Assembly (NCBI GenBank): GCA_028023455.1
Contig: JAQFVV010012441.1
Span: forward strand, 3,159,911 to 3,223,910
DNA length: 64,000 nt
Direction: 5' to 3'
Source: Epiperipatus broadwayi
Taxonomy: Eukaryota; Onychophora; Udeonychophora; Euonychophora; Peripatidae
The notes beneath the pieces were generated by a model. It worked only from the letters and a program-made list of their open reading frames with translations, searched no databases and was not told the origin of the DNA. Shown here piece by piece: positions 47,476 to 58,189 of this stretch; positions within the stretch are counted from its first letter, which is position 1, and the number at the start of each line of letters is the position of its first letter. A program made the position numbers and the translations under genes.

Positions 47476-47968
47476 CAGGAGTGGGCAAATAGTGGCCCGA
47501 GGGCCACATATGGCCCGCTAAGAGTTTATGTGGCCCACCAAAACAATCAGAAAAATCTACCTTGAACTGAGATTTCCTTCCCATGCATGACCAAAGATTC
47601 GTCTCATATTTTCCACTAGGATGGCCATGTCAATACACATGCACAGGCATAGATACAATGTGCAGTGCTTTTCCAGATGGTCTGGTTAATTCAATTTTGT
47701 CTTTGCATTAGCAAATATATACATTTCCAACTTTAGTGAAACCATAAACCCTCCAAAATAATGTAAAATCGGTGATGAATGCCATGTGTTTAATGAAGAA
47801 TGGACAAACAAATATTTCTTTGGTAATATAAGGAATAATGCAGTGTGTTTATTGTGTCATTAAAAAAGGTGCGGCCCTCCGCTAACCTTTGCTTCCACAA
47901 AGTGGCCCCCCGATGTGGCCCTCCACCAACCTCTGTGGCCCCCGAGCCAAAACAATTGCCTACCCCTG
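47476..47968 (+). mobile_element. hAT deletion derivative with perfect 8-bp TSD
   Basis: The target duplication ccctactc lies at 47468-47475 and 47969-47976. Terminal repeats are caggagtgggcaa (left) and ttgcctacccctg (right), followed inwards by tggcccgagggccac and its counterpart rich in ggcccc. Length 493 bp. The TIR type and the GC-rich subterminal part match the widespread CAGGGGTGGGCAA hAT group. The interior keeps the first part of a transposase frame, so this is an internally deleted autonomous element rather than an unrelated MITE. Confidence 0.95.
47765..47863 (+). pseudogene. hAT transposase N-terminal fossil
   Basis: The frame reads KIGDECHVFNEEWTNKYFF then GNIRNNAVCLLCH-stop. 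This resembles the start of ZBED/GTF2IRD2-type hAT transposases: a basic start, F-x-x-x-W-x-x-x-Y-F-F, then V-C-L-x-C as the first half of a zinc finger. The frame stops at 47861 just before the right-hand subterminal region, so everything else was deleted. Confidence 0.75.
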
Positions 47969-48039
47969 CCCTACTCAGTTTTTTAAGACCTCCAATAGGA
48001 ATCAAAAGGTTTCCTTTCAGTTAATAGTAAACTGTTTCC

Positions 48040-48430
48040 TGCAGCCAGTTTAGCATTTACTTGACATTATATTGAGAAGGAAAAGCATAATGTCTAATGA
48101 TTTTATAATTTTTATTTATATGTCACATGCTAATACTTGTAAACAAGCTTTATTAATAAATGTTGCAAGAGAATGCATTTAAAATTTCTATCTAGAATAA
48201 TCCTCATCCCCAAATCAGCTGGTTCAGCATTTACTTGACATTATATTGAGAGTGGAAAGCATAATGTCTAAAGATTTTATGATTTTATTTATATGTCATG
48301 TGCTAATACCTTTAAATAAGCTTTATTGATAAATTTGCAAGAGAACACATTTAAAATATCTAGAATTATCCCCATCCCCAAACCAGTTTCGAACTATTGG
48401 CTCTCGTCAGTGATGTATGACTTGACTTTA
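48040..48430 (-). repeat. 174-bp tandem repeat, hammerhead family C
   Basis: agcatttacttgacattatattgaga starts at 48052 and at 48226, giving a period of 174 bp. Both copies contain 'tttatttatatgtcayrtgctaatac', 'aagctttatt', 'gcaagaga..catttaaaat' and 'tcccc' before the ribozyme site. The second copy runs into a recognisable hammerhead core; the first has lost it (tcagctggttcagc instead). Landmarks 'gctaata...aaacaagcttt' and 'gcattcaaat..tccccatccc' are shared with the 57.4-58.2 kb element. Monomer length and tandem layout are those of small retrozyme-like repeats. Confidence 0.8.
48368..48415 (-). ncRNA. Hammerhead ribozyme motif (family C)
   Basis: Minus strand: CUGACGA (48410-48404; N7 is variable so the box is consensus), stem II GAGC-CAAUA-GUUC (one G-U), GAAAC, stem III ACU/GGU with U17, then UGGGGAUGGGG. 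The upstream stem I strand (ACAUCA) pairs only for three positions, so stem I is decayed. Confidence 0.65.
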
Positions 48431-49381
48431 TTTACTTTTTTTTATAACACTTTTCTGAATCACAATTTCATTTACCAATCTAGAACTTCATAGTTATCAC
48501 TTGGCCAACTGCTCAAGATAATTAAAATAATAAATAATTTCTTAATTTAAAGTGTGTTTGGGGGGTAATTTTATTATTTATTTTATTTTATATTTTAACA
48601 TTGTGATTGCATTAGAATTCATCATGCAGAATGGAGTTGGACATTCTTTAGGTAAATGAAAAGATTTTTTTTTAATTAACTGACTCATAATCTCCATCCA
48701 CTAATGATAAAGGTAAAATGTTCACCATCAATTAGTTAGCCAATTAACAGTTTCTTTCCTAAATTTTTATGAAGTAACTTTTTTGAAAATAGAGATGCAA
48801 TATATTTATTTATAAATTCACCAATCTTAAATAGGTCACAAAGATGTTCATGGATTAAAGTCAATTATGCATAGATCATTTACTTTTATAAACTTTACTA
48901 TTTATATACTAAAAGAGCATAATGTAAAAAGCAAAGAAAGATGAAACATTTTAATTCCATTTTTATTTCTGTAACATTTGTGGCTGTTTTATATCCTCAA
49001 TTCTATAAGCTAGCAAATCCTTAATGTTTGTTTACTGAAGATAATAAACTGACATGATATAATATTACATTTAGCATTATAAAATTAAGTAACATCCAAA
49101 GAATATATATATGATAAATATATCTTAGCCGTAATTATTTTTTATGTTGTTATACTGCTTATCTTTGATATATATAGTAAAAACCTCATATGATTCATTA
49201 TTTATTATATTTATTTTCTAAGCATTATTTAATTATATAATATTACATTTAATTTATGAGAAAAGAAAATTAAAAATAGAATTGATATTTTCTTTTTTGG
49301 TTGCTGTATAAATCAAGATTTTTTTTATATGTTTATATGGCTTGAATAATATATATGAGTTTAAGTTTTATAAAATAATTA

Positions 49382-50451
49382 CACCTGCGTCTTGTTTTAC
49401 GCGATAAATAGGTTCCTCAGAAAACACGCGCAAATGAAATCGCGCAAAAATAGACGTAACTTACATTGAAAAAGGGGGGATGCGGTCTGTGATTTTTCAA
49501 AATTCGAATAAAAGCAAAGCACCAATGTAAAATTACTTTAAAATTCGCACAAAAAAAAATAAGGAAATAAAATATAACTAATAAAAAATTTCAAATTTGA
49601 AAAAAAATTGATACAAGACAAACTTTTTTTAACTATAATATTTAATTTTATTCAAAATAATATATTTTTATGCGTAATTTACAGTACAATAATTTACATT
49701 TTTTATACACATTTTAATTACTATAGCTATTTGCCGAAAAACACATTCGTTTGCAAACAACTAGCACCAACTTCACACTCATGTTGCGTCAATGGTTTTC
49801 TGGTGACAACGTAATTAGTAATTAATCTTTGAGACGATGATTTTATTAATTGTTTATGAAATTAACAACTAAAAATTAAATTCTTATTTTTGGCTTTAGT
49901 TTTCAATTCCGTTTAAAAATCAAATTTCACATCACATTAATTTCAAGTCGTCTTAAGTAATTTTGAAATTGTTAATCACAATTAAAAATCAGATTTTAAT
50001 TTTTAATTGTCAAATTTAATTGTGCCCATTGCTATTACTCACCTTTTAAAAATAAACTTGTGGACACTAAATGATTAATAATTAATTATGTTCTTTTTTA
50101 AAAAGCAAAAACAGAATGTGATTTAAAATGCAAAATTAACATGCACAATGTTTGAACAAATTTACATTATAATCTTGTAAAATTTAATGTGTGTATACAT
50201 AAAATGTGGAAATCATGATATTAATTTCATTATTGCATAAAATCTTACTATTATAAAGCACTGAAAATATTGAAATTACTAAGATGAAAGTTGAATTCCA
50301 ATAATGTGTTACTACTTTCAATATAACGTAAGTGCGCGAAATTTATTATTTAAAGTAATAGCGCATTATCGGAGTTCGACTTCCGGTGAAACACGAATCG
50401 CGTAACTTCGAAATCATGTTAAATAAGTCCGCATAAAAAGAGACCCAGTTG
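49382..50451. mobile_element. pogo/Tigger-like DNA transposon, deletion copy B
   Basis: The ends are cacctgcgtcttgttttacg and …cataaaaagagacccagttg, flanked by TA (49380-49381, 50452-50453). Next to the left end, 'cgcaaaaatagacgtaacttacattgaaaaa' mirrors the right end of copy A, so B is inverted relative to A. Length 1070 bp. No transposase frame is recognisable. Confidence 0.8.
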
Positions 50452-50453
50452 TA

Positions 50454-52530
50454 TATGGCTATTGGCGGATAAATACTTTGAAAATAAATGTGTGCTTTTG
50501 TTTTTCAGTGTCAAATAGTAATGAAATCTTTATCAATATATATATATGTGTGTGTGTATAATGATGGAGAATCTTTTCTTCGCTCGCTATACTATTATTA
50601 CATTTCAATGTTATATTTTGTTCATATTGAAATGAAGCTTGATAAAAAATAAATGTTAACAATGTATGATTTTTTCTTTGGTTTTTGTAATTGTGTATAA
50701 AATTTTGAATTTTTTAGCTGAGCTGTTGTTTCTTCTTGTTTGTTTGGTTTTGTTTTTATAAAAAAAAAAACACATTATCCACTATTTTGTTGTTGTTGTT
50801 GTTGAAATGCCATCTTAATTAAATATTAATATATATCCAAGACCAACCTGTCAATTGGCAGCTGGATAATTTTAACTGTTAATTATGGGAAACACCCATA
50901 ATATTTAATAAGAAATTTAGAGTTTATTTTACTCTGAATAATGATAATACTGTTAGTAAAAGGTAAGTAATTCAACTTACTTTTTGCTAGTTGAGAGCAG
51001 AATCTCTTAGATCACTTAACAGTTCATATCTCTGTAGAGATTTAATATATATAAAACGTCTCTAATTCTGCAACATTGTAAGCACATTATTGCTCTCACA
51101 CACATGTTTCTGAGATAGTCAAATTAGATGCTTGACAAGCTTTTCTTTACTAATTTTCAAAACATCAAAGCTGACTCAAACGTTAAAACTCAGGCCTCAA
51201 TACACTATTTTTGCACTATTTATTTCTCCCTTTTCTTCTTTTGCACACTTTTTTTTTTAGTTAGTGTTGCTAATTTGCATAAATAAGTCTTATACAAATT
51301 TGTTTGTTGCTTCTTGCAGTTACTGATTTTTCCCCCTTACATATCGATTTTTTTTTTTTTCTGGTGTATTCTAACAACACCAATATGTTTTAAGTTTGAG
51401 CACATTTATTTATTTTTTAATAAAATATATGTACAGATAGTTTTAATAACATAAATGATTGATCTTTTTTCTTGCCAATATTGTGTGTACTTAGATTACA
51501 TAATTTTACCAGAGTGAAATTTAATTTTTTATAAGTATGAGAATATGCGCACATTTGAAAATTTATTTTATTGTATTTGTTGTTAAAGTTTTGTTTTAAT
51601 TATGTACTGAGTGAAATTTGCATATATATATTTTTTGCCAATTTCTTTTTTTTTTTACATTTTACAGCAAAAGCTTCCATTATCTTCAATGTGATAGTAA
51701 TCCTGCTTTAAATGAATTTTCAAGGATACTAACTGAAAATGAAGCAAGTAAATGATATTTTCACTTTATGTTTAATATCCTTTAATGACATAAAGTTAAT
51801 TATTAATTGCATCATGTATGAAATAATTTCTTCCCCCTACTCTTTTTTTAAGCCAATAGTTTACCTTTTGATGATGAGATTTTTGTCTTGATTGGAATTA
51901 TTATTTATGAGAATATCAAACAAAAATTGATGGAGTGAATATTTATTAGCTAATATGCTCATTTTAAAATTTAGTTTTTAACTCTTTGTTTTTGATTATG
52001 AATTGTCAATGAAATATGTATTTAAAAATATACTCAATTTATTATGATAGTCTTAATTAAATTCAATGGATCCCTGGATTGAAACTGATTAAGTACAATA
52101 TTCATATTTTTAGTTCTTTTATATTGCAATTTATTATTGTACAGTATACTGTATTGTACATAATGAATAAATCTTTAATATTGTATTTTTTTTTACCATA
52201 AATATTACTATTTTATTTTATGATGATACTGTTTTCTTCAGATCACTATCCTGTAATATCATTAGTAATTAAATGCCTCTCATTTAAAACAAAAAAAAAA
52301 TTAAGGACATCTTTTTTAAAAAAAAAAAAATTTAATTTTTTTTTTAAAGGCCACTATTATTTTGAACTCATTATAATTGAGTATTAAGAAAATATAATAA
52401 TTCATATTCAAAACTTTTATATTCCACTAAGCAGCCTTTGGCAGACCACTGCCAGAATCATAGTACTGTTTTGTTTAGCAGTTGGAAATTATGCCTATAT
52501 ATGGAGGATGTAATTTATTATGTAAATGAG
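50454..52530. other. AT-rich stretch, no gene seen
   Basis: Only simple repeats such as (TTG)n near 50790 and homopolymer runs. Confidence 0.55.
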
Positions 52531-52539
52531 GCATTTTAA

Positions 52540-53010
52540 TTATTCCATTTTTTCGACAATGACAGACATAAATTTTTTCTGTTGAGTGCATTTGAATCCT
52601 TTATAATTTCCCATGCCTTTTTGTATTTTCATTGCTATAATCTTTTTCAACACAAACCATCTCACGTTAGTAGGACAAAGTTTCACCCATAGTGGGCTTG
52701 TGATCAAGGAAGGTCTAACTATATTCATTTTGTTTTGCTCTGTTGTATAAGTATGTGTGCTGGGCAATCCTCATAAATCTATTCATCCACAACTCTCCAT
52801 AATACACAGAATTACAAAATGGGGCACTTGATGTAATTTTGTAAATTACATGAGTGGTGTGTTCCGATGGTATTTTGTCTTTTGAGTTACTTATCAGGTT
52901 GTTTTGTGATAGAGGTAATCTAAAGCTGACTGTATAAAGTGTCAGCACATATATTCTTTAGGGAAGAGTTTGCTATTTTAGGCACATATGGAAAGCTTAT
53001 CTATGCCTTT
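52540..53010 (-). pseudogene. Penelope-like element remnant (linker and GIY-YIG start)
   Basis: On the minus strand from about 53000 the frame reads PYVPKIANSSLKNICADTLY, the usual PLE 'LPYV' linker. It then shifts to QNNLISNSKDKIPSEHTTH followed by VIYKITSSAPF, where VIYKI is the GIY motif. SVYYGEL (the YIG motif) and MRIAQH (Arg and His) follow, then a further frame from about 52767. Two frame changes and loss of the Glu region make it inactive. Similarity to the other two PLE remnants is at the motif level only, so it is probably a different PLE family. Confidence 0.7.
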
Positions 53011-53338
53011 GATGTGTAGTTTTATTTAAATTAGTGGCCAGTATTGTGAATAGTTTATTGTTTATGAACATAGTAGGTATACAATATGATTGTTGTTATG
53101 ATGAATCCTCACATAAAGATTTGAATCTCATATGCAAGGATTTGAATGTCTGGATCAAATTTTAAATGCTCTACAGTAGGCCAATCGCCTCTCAAGTATT
53201 TTTCTATGAAAAAAACAGACAAGAAATACTAGACTAGTTAAATTGTATATGATAAGGATTTAGAGTTACCCTTTATTGTTTTATTCTCAGTAACAGTAGT
53301 TATAAATTTATTTAACGCACATTGATTACATAAGTAAT

Positions 53339-53456
53339 ATTTACTAAGGCAATAAACCTAAAGTATGTGCGGTTGAAAATGTGAGTGGGAACTGTAGAGG
53401 TTCCTATCTTCGCATTTTCAACCACGCATGCTTTAAGTTTATTGCTTTAGTAAATA
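53339..53456. repeat. Inverted repeat, 46-bp arms
   Basis: atatttactaaggcaataaac...ggttgaaaatg (53337-53382) is mirrored by cattttcaacc...gtttattgctttagtaaatat (53413-53457) around a 30-bp loop. Likely a short MITE. Confidence 0.85.
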
Positions 53457-54793
53457 TAGCAGTAGTTATATATCTACTTGCTTATCAACATTTGAAAGCT
53501 CACTGAATTGGCTATGCACCAGGACTGGGAAGTAAACATCGTAAGCTTTCTTAGATGCTGAAGCAATTTCTCATATTTCCACTAGACTCAACTACTAAAT
53601 CATAGGGATGATAGATATATGTTACTAATCATTATAAAACAAACATGTATATTGGTAAACAAATAATAGCTAAATGAATTATTTCAAGTTAAAACAAACC
53701 ATTCAATCAAATCATTGGTTATATATACTTATTATGCTTAAATAATGCTTATTTATTTTAGTATGATGTTAAAGTTGATAGGTTTTTATTATCATCTGTT
53801 TGATTTGCTGGATTGTTTAATTTTGAGTAGTAAATATTATATATTTAGAATTAATTATGATCTTGAAATTATTTTGCTGTACACAATCCAACTATTGATA
53901 ATTTATTTCCAGTAATAGTTAAGGGTTAAGTAATAATCTATTGCTTAATAATCTCAACTTATATTCTGATAGAGCAGACATATTATTATAGTCCATGAGC
54001 ATAACAGATAGATGTAACTACAAGTGCTTAATTTTAACACCAATTAATGGCAGAACACCAGTAATGGGTAAACATCATTTGGTCGTAGTATCCTTTGCTT
54101 AATGATGTGAATCTACATTTTGACATAATTTGAATATGTAGTTTCATATCATGAGTGTACTAAGTAATCTATATGAAGCATTTATTATTACTGTTGTTAA
54201 TATGGATATAGTGATAATTATGCTTTTTGAACTTATTTTATTTGACATGGTCCAAATGGTGGCTTATTTATTAAGCACTATTACAAGAATACCTTATCCT
54301 GTTTTATAACAGAAAACATACACCCACAGACATACACAATCTTTAGAAAAGGATTTTGCCTTTTGTTTTTAAGGCAATGAATTAAAGAAGAAAACAAAAT
54401 CACACTTATCTAGATAATACTTGAGAATCCCCGGGATGAACTTTGAGATAGTTGGTAATAAAAACAACAGGCTTTCTAATTTAATAAACAATGCGACATC
54501 AACAATATAGAATCTCATTACACAATTGCCTCTCAACCTTTTAACAGCTACATCATACTCCCGCCTCACTAAATACTTTCTGCAGATTGACTTACATCTC
54601 CTGCTGACTTGGTAATGGAAGTTAAAACTAGGTATTTTCGTCTTTCTTTAAAACATGAAAACGTTGTGTTTTTTTTTTTTTAGTTTAATATATATATTCA
54701 TTCGTGTGTGTTAAATGAAAGGAGGTTTTACTACTACTACATATTTATAATCTCCAGATCAAATCATAAATACTTGTTTGTCATCAGTAACCT

Positions 54794-54979
54794 CTTCACA
54801 AGAATTATTTCTGCATTTCAAATTCATAACATAACCGTATTAATAATTGAAAGATTAGTTGCTTAGTAAGTCATGTGATGTTCGAGCTTCACAAGAATTA
54901 TTTCTGCATTTCAAATTCATAACGTAACCGTATTAATAATTGAAAGATTAGTTGCTTAGTAAGTCATGTGATGTTCGAG
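54794..54979. repeat. 93-bp tandem duplication
   Basis: Copies at 54794-54886 and 54887-54979 differ at one or two bases (cataaccg / cgtaaccg). Each contains gtcatgtgatg. Recent duplication; no coding sense. Confidence 0.95.
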
Positions 54980-56754
54980 CTTTAAAATTGTTATAGGCTG
55001 ATTTTCGACCTGTGACTTTTAGCTTAGTCTCTCATTATTTGTCTAACCTAAACTAGACATGGAAAATAATTGTAATATTATAAAGAACAATACATATTAT
55101 AGCTTTATTTTTTGTAGTCAGCGTGATTAGCTTAGCCTGGGTACTTGCATAGTTTTATGAATAATGATTAAACATTCATTTATCTGTCATTATTGGACAG
55201 GTAATTGATTTTGTGATGATCTTGCTATTTGAAAAAATAATACTATTAATGATCAAAAAAAATTAAGGTTTAGTTGGCTCCAAGTTGAATCTATTTTGAG
55301 GATATAGCAGGCAAACAGTAGCATTTGACATATATATATATGTTTGAATTTATCTGGATGAAGAAATTAAGTTAGATGAGATTATAATCCATGACTAGAT
55401 GTAATCAGGAAAACAATTTTATTGACTACTGCCACACCTTGTGGCAGAGAGTTTATCCGTTTAGAATTAAAATTCATTTGGATAAAATTTAGAAAAATTT
55501 GTCAGATATTCTTATGCATTGATTGATTGTGACATATTTGTTATGACATTTTAAGCATTTATTCAATTTGGAAATATTATCAAAATAGTAAATCCTTTCG
55601 CAACATCTGTGAATTTATTTAGTACAAAAAACGAGCTCATTTCTGTTAGAGGAAGGATAGTAATGAATCTTCCAAAACACCAGATATTATACTCAGCAGG
55701 TGCTATTGCCAAACTTGAATAGATCCGTATGTATTTATGATTTCTGCTTTACCAATTGTACATTTGTATTGTGTTATTTACCATGTATACTATTTTCTGA
55801 CAGTGAGGCGGCCTTACTTAGATAACAAACCAATAACTATTTACTTCCTTGTTGGTTAAATCTAAATCTTTAAAGTAAGATTAGTTTATAGAATGGACAA
55901 GTTCGTTTAGGCTTGATAGACAGACTGGGTGAGTTTACAGCAGATCTCAAATACCCTTATGATTTTTTTTTTTCTGATAGCCATTTGAGCTAGCCAACCA
56001 TTTTGTCAGTAAACAAGGATGGAAAAAATGATAAAATTCTCATCTTCTGGCTCTTGGTACTCCTAGAGAGTAATGCTTTTTTTATATATGTGTTTAGAAT
56101 AGCCTTTAACTGTTGGCTATTTACATTTTATTTTACTTTTTATATACATATACACACACTTCCACGCACACACAAAAGTAGTCATAGTTAATAGTCCACA
56201 TATTCAGAAATCTAAGCAATTGTTAGACAAGTGTTTTTTCACACTTGATGAAACCAAATACAAGAACGCAGGGAAGAAATTTATTTTCAAAGAATTGGTT
56301 TATAATGTTACTCCTATGTTGTGCTATATTGGTAATGTTTTTTTTTTTTTGTTATTAGAAGTTACCGTTATTAGTGTCAACACTCCGTTTATTATATTTT
56401 CTTACAAGGTGTTTTATTTTAGCTATATGATAAGCAGTAAAATTATTTCTGTAACTGCACTGTGCGAGCACTTCTGTGGGTGTTTGGCAAGTAAATCCTT
56501 TAATCTTTTCAGGATCCCAAGCCCTCCCTTTTTATTTCAAAGATCCTAGTGAGAACTTCGTCCATATTTGCAGTCTTTTATGTTTATAATTAAACCTTTT
56601 TTTCTACATTATATATTGATAATCTTTATATTATTAATTACAAATGTAAGCTGTCAAATGATTGGTATTCTAAAAGATAATATTTGAATTTTTACAAAAT
56701 AGAAAATTAATATCACTGTACAGGCTTACACACACCTGCACATATATAATGTCA
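54980..56754. other. AT-rich stretch, no supported gene
   Basis: A 109-codon frame at 56220-56549 is open but has no family resemblance, and I do not call it. Nothing else. Confidence 0.5.
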
Positions 56755-56857
56755 TATATAAGGGATTCGAACTCAGATTTTCACACGACCCTCAGCTCTC
56801 TATGCCATCTCATATTGCTGACCCACCTGATCATACACATGTTAAAAGATAAATAAT

Positions 56858-56910
56858 CACTAATATACGTGTTTCATGTTAAACCAGCAATCATCAGTTG
56901 GTCCAGATTA
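56858..56910 (-). ncRNA. Hammerhead ribozyme motif (family A, left arm)
   Basis: Minus strand: CUGAUGA (56897-56891), stem II UUGCUGGUUUAACAU (one pair lost), GAAAC, stem III around ACACGU, A, then UUAG against CCAA. Core boxes intact, stems weakened. Confidence 0.6.
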
Positions 56911-57045
56911 CTATCTCCACACATTTACAATCAGTGCTCAGCTTTATATTAACATAGCCAATCTTCACAGGCCATTAAAGTATGAAGATTGGCTATCTTA
57001 ATATAAAGCTGAGCACTGATTGTATATATGTGTGGAGATAGTAAT

Positions 57046-57096
57046 CTGGACCAACTGATGATTGCTGGTTTAGCATGAAGTATATATTTGTGATTA
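57046..57096 (+). ncRNA. Hammerhead ribozyme motif (family A, right arm)
   Basis: CUGAUGA (57055-57061), stem II with UGCU/AGCA paired, GAA (57077-57079), but G instead of A at 15.1. Stem I CCAA/UUUG is weakened. It differs from the left arm at compensating and non-compensating positions. Confidence 0.6.
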
Positions 57097-57502
57097 GTTA
57101 TCTTTTCAACATGTGTATAATCAGGTAGGTCAGCAATATGAGATGGCATGGAGAGTTGAGAGTCGTGTGAAAGTCTGAGTTCGAATCCCTTAAAATAGAA
57201 AAATAATTTACTAAACAGAGTTTTTAACTATAACTATAGTGCTTTTCAATGTTGAACATAATGTTGTCCATTCATAAATATTGTGGAATGAAATATTTCC
57301 TATTTAAATTCCATTTTTAAAATAGAGAAATGAGTTTTAGTTTAGAATGAAAATATGTCCTAAAAATTTAAAATGAAAATTATTATTATTAAAATTATGT
57401 AAAATTAAGAGCGTGCTAATAACTCTAAACAAGCTTTTTTTTTTTTTTATTTATGATAAATGCTACTACAAGAGAAGGCATTCAAATCATTTTTATCTTG
57501 GA

Positions 57503-57563
57503 TTGTCCCCATCCCAGACCGGTTTCGACCTATGGGTCTCTTCAGTGAGGAGTTGGGACATTA
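57503..57563 (-). ncRNA. Hammerhead ribozyme motif (family C, unit 1)
   Basis: Minus strand: CUGAAGA, stem II GACC-CAUA-GGUC, GAAAC, stem III ACC/GGU, C17, then UGGGAUGGGGAC. One G fewer than the 58-kb copy in the downstream stem I strand weakens pairing. Core fully consensus. Confidence 0.75.
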
Positions 57564-57969
57564 GATCTAAAAAACCAACTCAAGCAAAGCATTTATCTAA
57601 AAGATAATTGTTAGAAGATCTGAAACTTTTAGACATCTACATGTCTTTAAAGTCAGCTCTCCAACTGAAAAAATCATATGGGCCTGAACTTAATTCAGAT
57701 ACTCCATATATTAGTAGGCTTAGCTCTTTAATTTAGCTAAAGCCACAACAGCAAAATAATAATAGTAATAATAACAAGTCAGATGTCACATGACTTATAT
57801 ATAGCTTGCACTTACAAATATGTAAAATTAAGAGCGTGCTAATAACTCTAAACAAGCTTTTTTTTTTTTTATTTATGATAAATGCTACTACAAGAGAAGG
57901 CATTCAAATCTTCTTCTAACAATTATCTTTTAGATAAATGCTTTGCTTGAGTTGGTTTTTTAGATCTAA

Positions 57970-58027
57970 TGTCCCAACTCCTCACTGAAGAGACCCATAG
58001 GTCGAAACCGGTCTGGGGATGGGGACA
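57970..58027 (+). ncRNA. Apparently intact hammerhead ribozyme (family C)
   Basis: CUGAAGA is at 57985-57991. Stem II GACC-CAUA-GGUC is perfect (57992-58003), GAA at 58004-58006. Stem III is ACC directly followed by GGU (58007-58012), then C17 at 58013. Stem I pairs CUCCUCA-side bases with UGGGGA (six pairs, one G-U), has a 3x2 internal loop, and continues UGUCCC with GGGACA (six pairs). All invariant core bases are present. The loopless stem III ACCGGU is a palindrome, so activity would favour a dimeric (double) hammerhead, as known for short-stem-III hammerheads of animal repeats. Cleavage would fall after 58013. Confidence 0.85.
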
Positions 58028-58189
58028 ATCCAAGATAAAAATGATTTGAATGCCTTCTCTTGTAGTAGCATTTATCATAAATAAAAAAAAAAAAAGCTTG
58101 TTTAGAGTTATTAGCACGCTCTTAATTTTACATATTTGTAAGTGCAAGCTATATATAAGTCATGTGACATCTGACTTATTATTATTATT

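Larger units (their letters stand above)
56755..57195. repeat. Perfect-looking fold-back dimer of family A hammerhead repeat
   Basis: Arms of about 215 bp meet at 56972-56975 (ggccattaaag). The left arm starts 'aagggattcgaactcag' and the right arm ends 'ctgagttcgaatccctt', so a canonical B box (gagttcgaatccc) lies at each outer end. An A-box-like 'gatggcatggagag' lies about 35 bp inward. Each arm carries a hammerhead core on its own sense strand. Only a handful of differences separate the arms, so the dimer is young or maintained by gene conversion. Confidence 0.9.
57399..58185. repeat. Complex fold-back element with two family C hammerheads
   Basis: Three segments are seen. Unit 1 (57399-57610) contains 'gagcgtgctaataactct', a poly-T run, 'gataaatgctactacaagag' and a minus-strand hammerhead. 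A unique-looking spacer follows. Segment 2 (57761-57910) begins with the 52-bp block also at 14.7 kb and repeats the first 90 bp of unit 1 directly. Segment 3 (57911-58185) is a near-exact inverted copy of unit 1 plus segment 2's outer end, with a plus-strand hammerhead. Near identity of the inverted copies shows recent formation. Confidence 0.85.

Noticed and set aside
56220-56549. 109-codon open frame on the plus strand
   Set aside because: No recognisable domain, AT-driven composition (Phe, Ile, Lys, Tyr), no promoter or splice context; consistent with chance.
57413-58147. Identical ~64-74 residue frames on both strands
   Set aside because: They arise from the inverted copies of the family C repeat, not from genes.
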